A stretch of DNA of 64,000 bases from Bacillota bacterium (GTDB taxonomy: Bacteria > Bacillota > Clostridia > Christensenellales > SZUA-584): contig JAEYKW010000011.1 in the NCBI GenBank assembly GCA_023408075.1, positions 1 through 64,000 on the forward strand, read 5' to 3'. A program made the position numbers and the translations under genes. A model generated the notes under the pieces. The model was given only the letters and a program-made list of their open reading frames with translations, did no database searches and had not been told where the DNA came from. Positions 8,069 through 16,686 of the stretch are shown one piece after another; position 1 is the stretch's first letter, and every line of letters starts with the position of its first letter.

Positions 8069-8452
8069 ATGAAAAACTCTTTAACCAAGCCCGAATGGGC
8101 CATGATGTCTGTGCTGTGGGAGCACCCCGAACTGACAATCTCCGGCATCATCGCAGCCATGGGCGATAAAATGGACTGGAAATACAACACCTATGTAACT
8201 TACGCGAAGCGGCTTTGCGAAAAAGGGTTTGCTGGCTACCGTGTTTACGGACGGGACAATTTTTATTACCCGCTTGTGGACAGGGAACAGTGCATTTTGG
8301 CGGAAAGTGAAAGCATTATTGAAAAAGTCAGCGACCGTTCGATGAAAGCGCTGCTGATTCAAATGATAAAAGGCAGCGACCTCTCGCCCAAAGACCTGAC
8401 GGAAATTAAACAGCTCATTGACGAGTTGAATAAAGAAGGTGACGGCGAATGA
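8069..8452 (+). CDS. BlaI/MecI/CopY family transcriptional repressor
   Basis: A 127-residue winged-helix repressor of the Penicillinase_R family. Residues 1-75 hold the DNA-binding domain, with the family signature LTKPEWAMMSVLWEHP and, later, MDWKYNTYVTYAKRLCEKG, followed by the wing at about RVYGRDNFYYPL. The C-terminal third should dimerise and, by analogy with BlaI and MecI, hold the site cut by an M56 protease. I chose ATG 8069 over an upstream TTG because it follows GAAAG and gives the same N-terminus as the paralogue at 28996. It overlaps the M56 gene by four bases (ATGA). It probably represses its own operon through the operator at 8008. Confidence 0.9.
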   Translation: MKNSLTKPEWAMMSVLWEHPELTISGIIAAMGDKMDWKYNTYVTYAKRLCEKGFAGYRVYGRDNFYYPLVDREQCILAESESIIEKVSDRSMKALLIQMIKGSDLSPKDLTEIKQLIDELNKEGDGE

Positions 8453-10977
8453 CGGCAGTATTGAACGTGCTGCTCGAAATCACCGTTTATTCGGCAGTAT
8501 TGTATGGCACCATTTTGATATTCAAGAAGCTGTTTCACAAAACTATCTCGGCAGCAATGAACTACGCGGTCTGGGCGCTGCTGATCATCCGTCTGCTTAT
8601 TCCTGTGACGATCGACAGCGGCTTTTCTCTGATCGTGGTTTCGGCAGCTCCGTCGCCCATAACGCAGAACGTTGATGCCGACAATGCCACCCGTGAAACA
8701 CAGACCACCAGTGCGGCTGACAGCCAACCCGCATCATCCGCTGAAATATCAGGCGATGAGACAATGAAAAACCAATCAAGTGATACTGTTGAAATCACCC
8801 CGGTGCAGCCGACCGTGTTGACAATAAACTGGCAGACGGCACTCATTTTGCTTTGGGCGGGAGGCATCCTAAGCTCTCTGGCTTTTGCGGTGGCCAGCGA
8901 GGCACGTCTGAACCGCCAAATCAAGCTCAGCAGCACGGAAATCCCCGTCTACGTGCTTGATATCATAGACGAATGCAAAAAAGATTATAAAATTGCCCGC
9001 ACGATTAAAGTGAGCATGCACAGCTGGCTCAGTTCTCCCGCACTGACTGCGTCGCTGCGCCCGAAATTGCTGCTGTCGGAAAATCTGCTGTCCATGGGCC
9101 GTCAGCAGATCACCTATGCCGTCCGGCATGAACTCACGCATTACCGGCGCAAAGATCATCTGACCATATTGCTGCTGATATTCCTGCGCTGTGTCCACTG
9201 GTTTAATCCCGTTGTGTGGATTGCTTTTCCGCAAATACAAACGGATATGGAGACTTTATGTGATGCCAACGTAACATCCGGCTTTCAGAAAACGGAGCGG
9301 ACGATTTATATCAATACGATGGTGGAATTAAGCGGCAATATGAAAATACGCCATGTGCTGGGTATGGCCAAAGGCCGCCGGATGCTGGAGAAACGGATCA
9401 AGGGGATGTTCATGAGACAAACGACCAAAGCACCGGTTCGTATGGCGGCGTTCATGCTCGCCTTTGTGATGCTGTTCGCATGCTTTACCACAGCCTGCCA
9501 GCCCACACCGGCGGATGCGGTGGTCATCGGCAAGGATATGCAGCAGATGCTCGACAAAGCGAAGGCTCCTCACGATTCAAGCCTCAGCCTCAAGGAAAGG
9601 CTCGCCGTTCCCGACCGTTTTACGGGCAGCGCGCAGGATGCGTCCGGCCGGTTTGCTGCCGAGATGGATGCGGCTATCGTACTCCCCGGTGTGAGCGATA
9701 TCCCGATCGTGCGCGTGGAAGCGCAGCCGTTTAACCATGACACGGTGGAAAAGATTAAAGATTATTTTTTCGATGACGGCCCATATTACGACCCCGAAGC
9801 CCTCTACGAAGAAACCAAAACAGAGCTTATCAATATCCTTGCAAAACTCAAGGCCAGAAAAGCCGAGCTTGAAGGGAAGGGCATGAATCCGCTGCACCCG
9901 GAACTCGAAACCGGCAGCAGTGACGATGAGCAAAACGGCGCTCAAAGCGATGATTCCGATGAGACCGTTCAAATGTCGGCATACAATATGCTCGACATGG
10001 TCAATCAAAGCATTCAATTTATACAAAAGAAGCTGCCCGACGCGTTGGAACAGAAAAACAAAATTGAAGTGCCTACCGACTGGCAAACTTTCGGCGGAGC
10101 CTCGGAATATATATTTTTTGCGCAGATAAACCCTGACGGCGGTATGCGGACACTGAATGCCGGTCGTGATCAAAATGATTTGTTATATTTCACAAACCGC
10201 AGGGACTTCGATCCTAGCTTTGGTTTTTATGATACGGAAGAAAACTGGTACGCAAACAACAATCCGGATATGTTTGCCGCTGAAATTGCTGAGGCCCAAA
10301 GCCTTTCGTTTCCCTCCATCACAATGGCGCAGGCGCAGCAGACGGCGGACGATTTTCTGCAGCAAGTCGGCATAGAAGGGTTCGCCTGCGAGCGCAGCGA
10401 AAAGGTGATCGGCGGCTCGGGGCAGACATACGGAGACGACGTGCTGCGCGGCAATTTACTCAAAGGCTATCGGCTGCAGTATGTACGTATGGTCAATAAT
10501 GTGCCCGTCACCTACACGGATGCCGAAAGTGCATCGGGCAGCCGAGACGATCAGAGCTTTTTCTACTGGAATTACGAAAGGTTCACATTCATCATCGACG
10601 ACAGCGGCATTGCGGAGCTGCAATGGGCGGCACCCTGCACAATGCAGGACACCGTTATGAACAGCGCCGCGATGCTGCCGTTTTCCGATATCGCGGATAT
10701 TTTCAAAGAAAAAATCGTCACCATCAACGCATGGATGGATGTAAAGAGCCTTGATATGACCGTGTCCGAAGTGCGGCTCGGGCTCATGCGCGTGATTGAA
10801 CAGAACGGTACCAAAACAGGCCTGCTGATTCCCGTCTGGGATTTCTTCGGCTCCGAAACACAGACTGTCGTCCAAGACGGCAAAGAGTATGTGGATACCT
10901 ACAAAAGTGCCACGCGCAGTCTGCTGACCATCAATGCGATTGACGGCGCGGTGATTGACCGGCAAAAGGGGTATTAA
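8449..10977 (+). CDS. M56 (BlaR1/MecR1-like) sensor protease with large extracytoplasmic C-terminal domain
   Basis: An 842-residue membrane protein. The N-terminal membrane segments include SAAMNYAVWALLIIRLLIP. The zinc protease site is HELTH at residues 227-231, with the likely third ligand in DMETLCDANV. By family knowledge this domain faces the cytoplasm and inactivates the BlaI repressor. The last membrane segment (about 330-349) runs into FTTACQPTP with Cys350, which looks like a lipobox. About 490 residues of extracytoplasmic domain follow, ending LLTINAIDGAVIDRQKGY. This domain is not the penicillin-binding domain of BlaR1. It resembles the lone lipoprotein at 24130, a family I believe is catalogued as DUF6034. 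Overlaps blaI by 4 bases and, at its end, the convergent radical SAM gene by 4 bases. Confidence 0.88.
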   Translation: MTAVLNVLLEITVYSAVLYGTILIFKKLFHKTISAAMNYAVWALLIIRLLIPVTIDSGFSLIVVSAAPSPITQNVDADNATRETQTTSAADSQPASSAEISGDETMKNQSSDTVEITPVQPTVLTINWQTALILLWAGGILSSLAFAVASEARLNRQIKLSSTEIPVYVLDIIDECKKDYKIARTIKVSMHSWLSSPALTASLRPKLLLSENLLSMGRQQITYAVRHELTHYRRKDHLTILLLIFLRCVHWFNPVVWIAFPQIQTDMETLCDANVTSGFQKTERTIYINTMVELSGNMKIRHVLGMAKGRRMLEKRIKGMFMRQTTKAPVRMAAFMLAFVMLFACFTTACQPTPADAVVIGKDMQQMLDKAKAPHDSSLSLKERLAVPDRFTGSAQDASGRFAAEMDAAIVLPGVSDIPIVRVEAQPFNHDTVEKIKDYFFDDGPYYDPEALYEETKTELINILAKLKARKAELEGKGMNPLHPELETGSSDDEQNGAQSDDSDETVQMSAYNMLDMVNQSIQFIQKKLPDALEQKNKIEVPTDWQTFGGASEYIFFAQINPDGGMRTLNAGRDQNDLLYFTNRRDFDPSFGFYDTEENWYANNNPDMFAAEIAEAQSLSFPSITMAQAQQTADDFLQQVGIEGFACERSEKVIGGSGQTYGDDVLRGNLLKGYRLQYVRMVNNVPVTYTDAESASGSRDDQSFFYWNYERFTFIIDDSGIAELQWAAPCTMQDTVMNSAAMLPFSDIADIFKEKIVTINAWMDVKSLDMTVSEVRLGLMRVIEQNGTKTGLLIPVWDFFGSETQTVVQDGKEYVDTYKSATRSLLTINAIDGAVIDRQKGY

Positions 10978-11873
10978 AACAGCGACATCTGCTGTTGCTC
11001 ATATCCTTCTCTCGTCAGTTTGACGATGTCATTCATTTTGTACAGCAGCCCATGCTTATCGCATTCCTCGGTGAACGCGCGGTGCAGCGCGGCACTGTCT
11101 GGTGAAAAGCATGCGTAGCTGTCGCCGAAAGCGCGTATATATTTCTCCTTTGTGCCCGGAAACAACGCGTCGAGCCGGTCGTAAAAATAATCGCGCTGGT
11201 TTTGCCGCAACGTCACGCCAAACCCGCCGTCCTCGCCGTGATACACCCATTTCGCGCCCGCATCCGCCGCCAGCCGCACGATGCCTCTGATATTTTGTTC
11301 GTCGTCGTTGATAAACAGCAGCGTGGGCATCAGCAGCACGCCGCACATCACACCCGCGTCGCTTAAACGCCGAACCGCCTCAAAGCGCGCGCTTGACGGG
11401 TTCACAAACCGCTCGATTTTGGCGCAGAGCGTATCATCCGCCGTCGTTACCGTCATATTCACAAAAACGGGTGAATGCGCTTTAATTTTCAGCAGCATAT
11501 CCGTATCCCGGCAGACCAACGCTGATTTTGTGAGAACGGCTATGCCGAAATGAAACCGGTGAATCAGCTCGAGCGCGTCGCGCGTGAGCTCTTCTCGCTG
11601 TTCGTGCGGGTTATACGGGTCGCTCATTGCGCCCGTCATAATCACGCCCGACTTTTTCTTCGCTTCGAGATCGCGCCGGATCACAAAAAGCGCGTTTTCC
11701 TTCGCGCGCACAGTATCAAAATGATCCACACGGTAACAGTCGCTGCGGCTGTCGCAGTAAATGCAGCCGTGGCAGCACCCTTTGTAGATGTTCATGTTGT
11801 AGTTCGCGCCGAACCAGCCGTGGTCGCTGTAGCCGGAAATGATGGTTTTTGCGGGAATCAACGGAATACTCAA
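10974..11873 (-). CDS. Radical SAM protein of the spore photoproduct lyase-like family
   Basis: A 299-residue radical SAM enzyme. The iron-sulfur motif CxxxCxxC is at Cys33, Cys37 and Cys40 in KGCCHGCIYC. MTGAMSDPYNPHE downstream is typical of the SPL-family (Rv2578c-like) group often annotated as DNA repair photolyase. Actual lesion repair is not shown for most such proteins. I chose TTG 11873 because GAAAGGAAAG lies just upstream. The alternative ATG at 11951 falls on the terminator hairpin of the preceding gene. The gene ends tail-to-tail with the M56 gene, overlapping by 4 bases. Confidence 0.82.
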   Translation of the reverse strand: MSIPLIPAKTIISGYSDHGWFGANYNMNIYKGCCHGCIYCDSRSDCYRVDHFDTVRAKENALFVIRRDLEAKKKSGVIMTGAMSDPYNPHEQREELTRDALELIHRFHFGIAVLTKSALVCRDTDMLLKIKAHSPVFVNMTVTTADDTLCAKIERFVNPSSARFEAVRRLSDAGVMCGVLLMPTLLFINDDEQNIRGIVRLAADAGAKWVYHGEDGGFGVTLRQNQRDYFYDRLDALFPGTKEKYIRAFGDSYACFSPDSAALHRAFTEECDKHGLLYKMNDIVKLTREGYEQQQMSLF

Positions 11874-11918
11874 GCGTCTTTCCTTTCTCAAAAGAATTGC
11901 CCATACCCGCCTCTTCAC

Positions 11919-11953
11919 TAATAACAAAATAAGCACCCTGCGGATGCTCATTT
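11919..11953 (-). terminator. Terminator of the FMN-binding protein gene
   Basis: On the minus strand AGCATCC, loop GCA, GGGTGCT, then TATTTTGTT. It begins just after the stop at 11964 and argues against translation starting at 11951 for the radical SAM gene. Confidence 0.6.
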
Positions 11954-11963
11954 TTATTATTCC

Positions 11964-12443
11964 TTAACCGAGCGCGTTCACAAGCGCATTTTCCACCGCC
12001 TTAAGAAAGGCCTTGCTGTCTGCCGTCGCGCCGGAGACCGCATCGACCTGAAGTGTCTGCGCATCCAGCACTTCCTGTGTCATCGTGTCCATCGTCTCGG
12101 GCTTTGCAAACACCTGCGGACTTACCACCTTGATACCCGTGATCTGATGGTTCTGCACCGTCACCTCCACCGTGCTGCTGAACCGAAGCGCCGCATAACT
12201 GCCCGTGTAAACGCCGTCATCCACCACGGCGAGGTTCACATCGCCGATTTTCGCATTGATTGAAGCGTCCTTCCCGCCGATGATAAACACGATAAATGCA
12301 ATCATCAGCGCCACCATGACGCCCAGAATAATCAGCAGCACCTTAAGCCCTTTCTTCATGCCTTTTTTGGCAGGCCGCCTTGCTTGTCTTCCCTCTCTTC
12401 TGTCCCGGATAACTTCCTGCTCAAAATTCAGTTGTTCTTCCAT
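11964..12443 (-). CDS. FMN-binding domain membrane protein
   Basis: The 159-residue product has a basic cytoplasmic N-terminus (about 1-33), one membrane helix (about 35-57, VLLIILGVMVALMIAFIVF) and an outside FMN_bind domain. The domain ends in DAVSGATADSKAFLKAVENAL. The SGAT motif is where FMN is covalently attached to threonine by ApbE in RnfG/NqrC-type proteins, so this is probably an extracytoplasmic flavoprotein in electron transfer. No rnf genes are adjacent. The ATG at 12443 has GAAGGA at good spacing; a TTG five codons upstream lacks one. Its terminator is at 11919. Confidence 0.85.
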   Translation of the reverse strand: MEEQLNFEQEVIRDRREGRQARRPAKKGMKKGLKVLLIILGVMVALMIAFIVFIIGGKDASINAKIGDVNLAVVDDGVYTGSYAALRFSSTVEVTVQNHQITGIKVVSPQVFAKPETMDTMTQEVLDAQTLQVDAVSGATADSKAFLKAVENALVNALG

Positions 12444-12468
12444 ATCAATATCCTTCAATTTGTTTTAA

Positions 12469-12855
12469 TTAACAGGTGATCTCCACCAGATTGCCGTCCG
12501 GGTCGTATACGCTCGCTTCAAAATAACCGTCGCCCGTACGGTGCGGCTCTCCGGCGATCTCCAGCCCGTCGTCTTTAAGCCTTTGAATGAGGGCACAAAC
12601 CGCGTCTTCACTCTCAAGGCTGAATGCGAAATGTGAAAACCCGAGCGCCTGCTCCCCAAGGCCCTCCGGAATCGTACTCATCTGCATGATTTCGAGCCGC
12701 GCGCCCGATTCAAAAGAGATAAAGTATGACTCAAAGCACACGCCGTTCCCGCGCGGCGACACATATTTTTGATTCGCTGTGCCGTCAAAATACCATATAT
12801 AAAAATCCTTCATCTGCTCAAGCTGCCTTGTCCAAATGGCCACATGCTCAATCAT
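12469..12855 (-). CDS. VOC superfamily (glyoxalase-like) protein
   Basis: 128 residues forming two βαβββ units. Landmarks are MIEHVAIWTRQLEQMKDFY at the start, the central FSHFAFSLESEDAV and the C-terminal VYDPDGNLVEITC. His4, Glu54 in RLEIMQ, His75 and the final Glu fit the metal-ligand pattern of glyoxalase I and fosfomycin-resistance-type enzymes. The substrate cannot be told from sequence. ATG 12855 follows AAGGAGAA. It lies 25 bases upstream of the FMN-binding gene and could share its transcript. Confidence 0.85.
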   Translation of the reverse strand: MIEHVAIWTRQLEQMKDFYIWYFDGTANQKYVSPRGNGVCFESYFISFESGARLEIMQMSTIPEGLGEQALGFSHFAFSLESEDAVCALIQRLKDDGLEIAGEPHRTGDGYFEASVYDPDGNLVEITC

Positions 12856-12871
12856 AAAAATTCTCCTTATA

Positions 12872-12908
12872 CAAAAAGCTGATGCGTCTTAATTCGACAT
12901 CATCAGCT
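12872..12908 (-). terminator. Terminator of the 97-aa gene
   Basis: On the minus strand AGCTGATG and CATCAGCT arms, 21-base loop, then TTTTTG. The loop contains TGTCGAA, the Spo0A box core, which I regard as chance. Confidence 0.6.
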
Positions 12909-12942
12909 CTGTTTCCTTCCATAATAAAGCTGCAAGCCATCT

Positions 12943-13233
12943 TTATAATTGATTCAAATTGTTCCTGATTGCCGCAGCGGCACTTCTGCACTCGTCGGGT
13001 GCAAAATCGTCATGAAACATTTCGCTGAAAACCTCAGCTACCACATCGGCAATTGTATCAGTACCGCTGTCAGTACTGATTCTTGACAAGATCATGGCGA
13101 TTTCTTCATCATATTCATCCGCAGGCGCATAGCAATTCAGATCAAATGGATCCCATTGATCTATTGCTGATTTTATCGCAATAAACTGACGCTTATATTT
13201 CGCTATGAGCATCTTTCGTTCATCTTTTGTCAT
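12943..13233 (-). CDS. Small protein, possibly DUF1871 (YugE-like)
   Basis: 96 residues, soluble, acidic. The segment IDQWDPFDLNCYAPADEYDEEI is reminiscent of DUF1871 proteins such as YugE, whose function is unknown; in these a WDP-then-DEY spacing is typical. The match is from memory and modest. ATG 13233 is chosen because AGAGAGG lies 7 bases upstream; the frame extends 16 codons further without a ribosome binding site. It is followed by a terminator at 12872. Confidence 0.6.
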   Translation of the reverse strand: MTKDERKMLIAKYKRQFIAIKSAIDQWDPFDLNCYAPADEYDEEIAMILSRISTDSGTDTIADVVAEVFSEMFHDDFAPDECRSAAAAIRNNLNQL

Positions 13234-13298
13234 TATTAGCCTCTCTGCTGCCATTTCATATCGGCCTATGCAATATAACAAGCCCGCACCTCTGTATT

Positions 13299-14348
13299 TT
13301 AAGGCTCACGAATGTTGTCAATCAGCAGGCCGCCATTACTCTGCCGCGTTTCCACACAGAATTCGCGCGCCATATACAGGTTCTTGCCCGCCTCGTATTT
13401 GAGTGCGATGCCGCCCTGGCCGCACGCGGGCGATATCGTCTGCGTAAACGAAACAAAATCTCCGAAAAACTCCTTTAAGTCCGCAAACGAGAGCCCTTCG
13501 GCGAGCGACGGCGTCAGGCAGCTCATCGCAGCACCAGCATTGTCGGCTTTCAGTGCTTCCAGCAGCGATACGCAAACATCATAGGCCACTGCGGCCAGCT
13601 TCTGCGGGCAGGTAAACCACCCGAGCTCTGCGGCACAGGGCGCAAGGCTGCCGCCGCTTTTCTCCCAGCGCGTTTTGGTCTGCCGGAATTCACCGTTTGT
13701 AACCACGACGATACCGCCCGGCTCCACGCTGGATTCCTCGCAAACCGTGCAAAGATCAAGTGCGAACGACGGCAGAATATGCGCCGCACAAATGTAGTGC
13801 AGACCGTCCATTGTTTTTCCCGAGGCGTGCAGCACGGGCATATCGCCGAATTTGACAAACCCCAAGTCCGCACTTTCCACAAAAAACGGCAGCGGCGATA
13901 CAAACTTGAGGCGGCTGGTGGCGGAATGCTCCACCACAAAGCTCGAGCACGCTTCGTTGTAAATAAAGGCCGTGTGCCTTTCGCCGCTGATGTAAAAATC
14001 AAAAGGCGACACGACGGCCGGATGCAGCTCCGTTTCATCGTTGCGGTATACCGTCTCGGGATACAGCGTGAGCTCCACAATGTTATCCGGCCACATGCAA
14101 AGATCAATAAGCCCGTCGCCCGCAAACACGGCCCCTTTGGCCGCAATGGATATGCGCCGCGTATAGGGCAGATATACGTAATTCGGGTCGTTCTCCAGCG
14201 GCAGCATCGTTAAAAAAAACGACGAGTTCGCCGCAATCGGCTGTGTCACGGCACCTGCGCCCGTTTCTCCTGCCGGAGCCTGATTGATGCAAATAAGCGC
14301 ATGAACCTTTGATGTGATATAAAGTAATTTAATGGCCTTGTCTTCCAT
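13299..14348 (-). CDS. Hypothetical protein (349 aa)
   Basis: No family recognised. The N-terminal part (1-180) is rich in short beta-strand-like hydrophobic stretches and reads like an all-beta domain, with repeated phrases of the form FVSPLPFFVES. A central segment, GGIVVVTNGEFRQTKTRWEKSGG, resembles a beta-barrel loop. The C-terminal 110 residues look helical and include SLAEGLSFADLKEFFGDFVSF. No signal peptide. The ATG at 14348 is preceded by GGGGGAG, closer than usual. Divergent from the SANT-like gene at 14569. Function unknown. Confidence 0.65.
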   Translation of the reverse strand: MEDKAIKLLYITSKVHALICINQAPAGETGAGAVTQPIAANSSFFLTMLPLENDPNYVYLPYTRRISIAAKGAVFAGDGLIDLCMWPDNIVELTLYPETVYRNDETELHPAVVSPFDFYISGERHTAFIYNEACSSFVVEHSATSRLKFVSPLPFFVESADLGFVKFGDMPVLHASGKTMDGLHYICAAHILPSFALDLCTVCEESSVEPGGIVVVTNGEFRQTKTRWEKSGGSLAPCAAELGWFTCPQKLAAVAYDVCVSLLEALKADNAGAAMSCLTPSLAEGLSFADLKEFFGDFVSFTQTISPACGQGGIALKYEAGKNLYMAREFCVETRQSNGGLLIDNIREP

Positions 14349-14568
14349 AGCTCCCCCTTTGTACCATATATATATTCAGTTTGCGCGGCGCTGATACACA
14401 ATTCTAATGGCGGCATGTGGTGCATAATTATATACAAAAGGAAAACCGGTATACAAAAGCAGACGAATATGGCACGTTTGCTTTTTAATTTTTTTGTTAA
14501 ATTACGGAATAAAACGAATGGTATAAGAGAATAATATGCATCAAAATCTATGATAAGGGGTTAGGAAC

Positions 14569-15423
14569 ATGGACGTTAACAACGAAACAGGACTGCACAG
14601 CTTTGATATCGCTCTGAGAACCGGCTGGAAGGACGAAGAAAAGCTGATGCTATGGGACGAAGTCAAAAAAGCGCAAAAAATCGGGGCGCCGCTCAAACGC
14701 GTTTTTGAAACTGTCGCCTTAAAAACAGGACGCAAGCCCAACAGCGTGAGAAACTACTATTATATGAAGGTGAAGGAAACGGGGGAAATCGAGCAGAAGC
14801 CTTCCTCATTTACGCCCTTCTCAAAGGAAGAAATCTACACGCTTCTCAAAACGCTGCTTGGTGCGGGCTCCAAAGGTGAATCGATCAGAGGCGCAAGCTT
14901 GCGGTTGGCAGGCGGAGACAAAACACTGATGCTGCGTTATCAGAACAAATACCGCAGCCTCATTAAAAACGGTCGGCCGCTTGTTGAAAAGGTGATGGCA
15001 GACATGGACGACACCAGTGAGAAATACTTAAACCCGTATGACACGCCCAAAATGGCTGCACCCGCCAGCAAGGAAAGCAAATACATACCCGAAAGCGTCA
15101 TCAAGGCACTGATTGCCTGCGATGTCGATGTGAAGAGCTTCTTCAAAGGGCTTGCCAAAGTGGCCGGGCTTGCCGTCATCAAGGTGCATACCGAGGAAGA
15201 AATGGGCAAGTTGATGATGCAGAGCGAAACCATCAAGAAGGAAAATGCAGCGCTGCATACCCGTTTGAAGAAAGAAATTGAGAAGAGCCATAAGGCCGCC
15301 TCACTGTTTGAGCAGCTTATGAACTTAAAGACAAAGACGATTGAAACCAAGGACTTAGAAAGCCTTACGGCTCTTGGTGAATGGCTCAAGGAAGACACGC
15401 TCGGCAGCGCGGATGCCCTTTGA
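14569..15423 (+). CDS. SANT/Myb-like DNA-binding protein, possible sporulation-linked regulator
   Basis: 284 residues. Residues about 19-65 (WKDEEKLMLWDEVKKAQ through RKPNSVRNYYY) look like a SANT/Myb-type helix-turn-helix as in RsfA. Residues about 83-130 (FSKEEIYTLLKTLLGAG through LRYQNKYRSLIKN) look like a second, related repeat. The C-terminal part (about 215-265) is a charged coiled coil. RsfA is a prespore regulator in Bacillus. This gene lies immediately upstream of spo0A on the same strand, so a sporulation role is a reasonable inference, but I have no direct evidence. Ribosome binding site AAGGGGTTAGG precedes ATG 14569. Confidence 0.6.
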   Translation: MDVNNETGLHSFDIALRTGWKDEEKLMLWDEVKKAQKIGAPLKRVFETVALKTGRKPNSVRNYYYMKVKETGEIEQKPSSFTPFSKEEIYTLLKTLLGAGSKGESIRGASLRLAGGDKTLMLRYQNKYRSLIKNGRPLVEKVMADMDDTSEKYLNPYDTPKMAAPASKESKYIPESVIKALIACDVDVKSFFKGLAKVAGLAVIKVHTEEEMGKLMMQSETIKKENAALHTRLKKEIEKSHKAASLFEQLMNLKTKTIETKDLESLTALGEWLKEDTLGSADAL

Positions 15424-15429
15424 TGCGTC

Positions 15430-15462
15430 CTCAGGCGTCTGCATTTTTTGCAGACGCCTGAG
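15430..15462 (+). terminator. Perfect 14-bp inverted repeat after the SANT-like gene
   Basis: Arms CTCAGGCGTCTGCA and TGCAGACGCCTGAG around a TTTTT loop. No T run follows, so it may terminate with help, or protect the 3' end. Confidence 0.55.
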
Positions 15463-15643
15463 CAGTCCTCATATCACGCCGATGCCGTTTTTTGGCTCTT
15501 TTTGTCGTAATTTCGCCTCGTGACGAACTTTATTCAATTTCCTAAGAAATTTATTTTTTTTTGTCTTGAACTTTGCGTTATTGCATTGTCAAACGCGAAA
15601 AGCCGTGTTAATATACTAACAAATATTTCTTTTAGTGGAACGA

Positions 15644-15650
15644 TTCGACA
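15644..15650 (-). promoter_or_regulatory. Candidate Spo0A box upstream of spo0A
   Basis: TTCGACA on the plus strand, that is TGTCGAA on the minus strand, the exact Spo0A-box core, 71 bases before the spo0A ATG. Autoregulation of spo0A through 0A boxes is established in Bacillus. A 7-mer occurs several times by chance in 64 kb, so this rests on position. Confidence 0.45.
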
Positions 15651-15720
15651 CGAAACGTCATTTTTTTTAAGGGTTGAGGATTAGATTTAAAAAACACAGC
15701 AAACGAAAGGAGTATTATCA

Positions 15721-16491
15721 ATGGATCGAAAAATCAAACTTCTCATCATCGAAGACAATGTGCAACTCAATGAAATGCTCACCAAGTTTTTTAGCACGAA
15801 GAATGACGTAGAGGTAGTGGGGTCATGCAATAATGCGGTAGAAGCTGTCGGCTTAATTAAAGAAGTGGCGCCAGACGCCCTCATAGTCGACATGATTATG
15901 CCAGAAGCGGACGGGTTGTCTTTGCTCGAAAGGCTCAATACTTCCGAGTTCGAAACGATGCCCGCCATCATCGTTGTCTCGGCCGTTGGCAACGAGAAGC
16001 TCATAAAACTGGCCTGTGATCTGGGGGCAAAATATTACATGATTAAACCTTTCAACAAGGACATCCTCTACAAGAGGATACAGGACATGTTCGGCAACCG
16101 CGTGATTGCCACCCGCCGGACACCGGCTCCCGTCCGGTCGAAAACGCTCGACGAGAAAATCACAGCCGTGTTTTTGTCGATCGGCATCCCCGCCCATATC
16201 AAAGGGTATCACTTCCTCCGGGAGGCTATCAAAATGGTCGTCAAAAACCCGGATCTGATCAATTCAATTACCAAAAAGCTGTATCCCGGTATTGCGGAGC
16301 CGTTTGATACCAGCGCGAGCAAGGTTGAACGCGCCATCCGCCATGCCATCGAAGTGGCCTGGTCACGCGGGAAAATTGAGAACATTAATAATTTCCTCGG
16401 GTACAATATCTACACAAACAAGGACAAGCCCACAAACGGCGAGTTTATCGCCCTGATGGCGGATAAACTCATCATGGACAGGAGCGCTTAA
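15721..16491 (+). CDS. spo0A: Sporulation master regulator Spo0A
   Basis: 256 residues. The receiver domain (1-120) has acidic residues Glu11-Asp12, phospho-acceptor Asp57 in LIVDMIMP and the conserved lysine in YYMIKPF. The C-terminal DNA-binding domain (about 145-256) has the signatures HIKGYHFLREAI, LYPGIAEPFDTSASKVERAIRHAIE and TNGEFIALMADKL that distinguish Spo0A from other response regulators. Phosphorylated Spo0A binds 0A boxes and starts sporulation. AAAGGAG precedes ATG 15721. It is followed by its own terminator. This gene is the main evidence that the host can form, or descends from formers of, endospores. Confidence 0.97.
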   Translation: MDRKIKLLIIEDNVQLNEMLTKFFSTKNDVEVVGSCNNAVEAVGLIKEVAPDALIVDMIMPEADGLSLLERLNTSEFETMPAIIVVSAVGNEKLIKLACDLGAKYYMIKPFNKDILYKRIQDMFGNRVIATRRTPAPVRSKTLDEKITAVFLSIGIPAHIKGYHFLREAIKMVVKNPDLINSITKKLYPGIAEPFDTSASKVERAIRHAIEVAWSRGKIENINNFLGYNIYTNKDKPTNGEFIALMADKLIMDRSA

Positions 16492-16504
16492 AAAAACAAA
16501 AAAT

Positions 16505-16538
16505 CCGCACGTCAACAAAAACTGCGTGCGGTTTTTTT
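16505..16538 (+). terminator. Terminator of spo0A
   Basis: CCGCACG, loop, CGTGCGG and seven T. Confidence 0.85.
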
Positions 16539-16686
16539 ATTTTGCGAAAAAGAATTTTGCAGACTGTCGATAAGCTGCCAAGCATCTGTCTCTCAGTCAC
16601 CAACCGGTGACAGCGCGCAGTCCGCCTCTAAAAGGTTAACGTCAGCGGGAGCCGAAATAAATCAGAAATTGACACTCTGAATCTGT

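Noticed and set aside
11874..11951. N-terminal extension of the radical SAM protein from ATG 11951
   Set aside because: The extension coincides with a terminator hairpin of the preceding gene and adds a basic hydrophobic stretch foreign to the family; TTG 11873 has a strong ribosome binding site.
12885..12891. TGTCGAA Spo0A-box core in the loop of a terminator
   Set aside because: A 7-mer is expected several times in 64 kb and the position is not upstream of a start codon.
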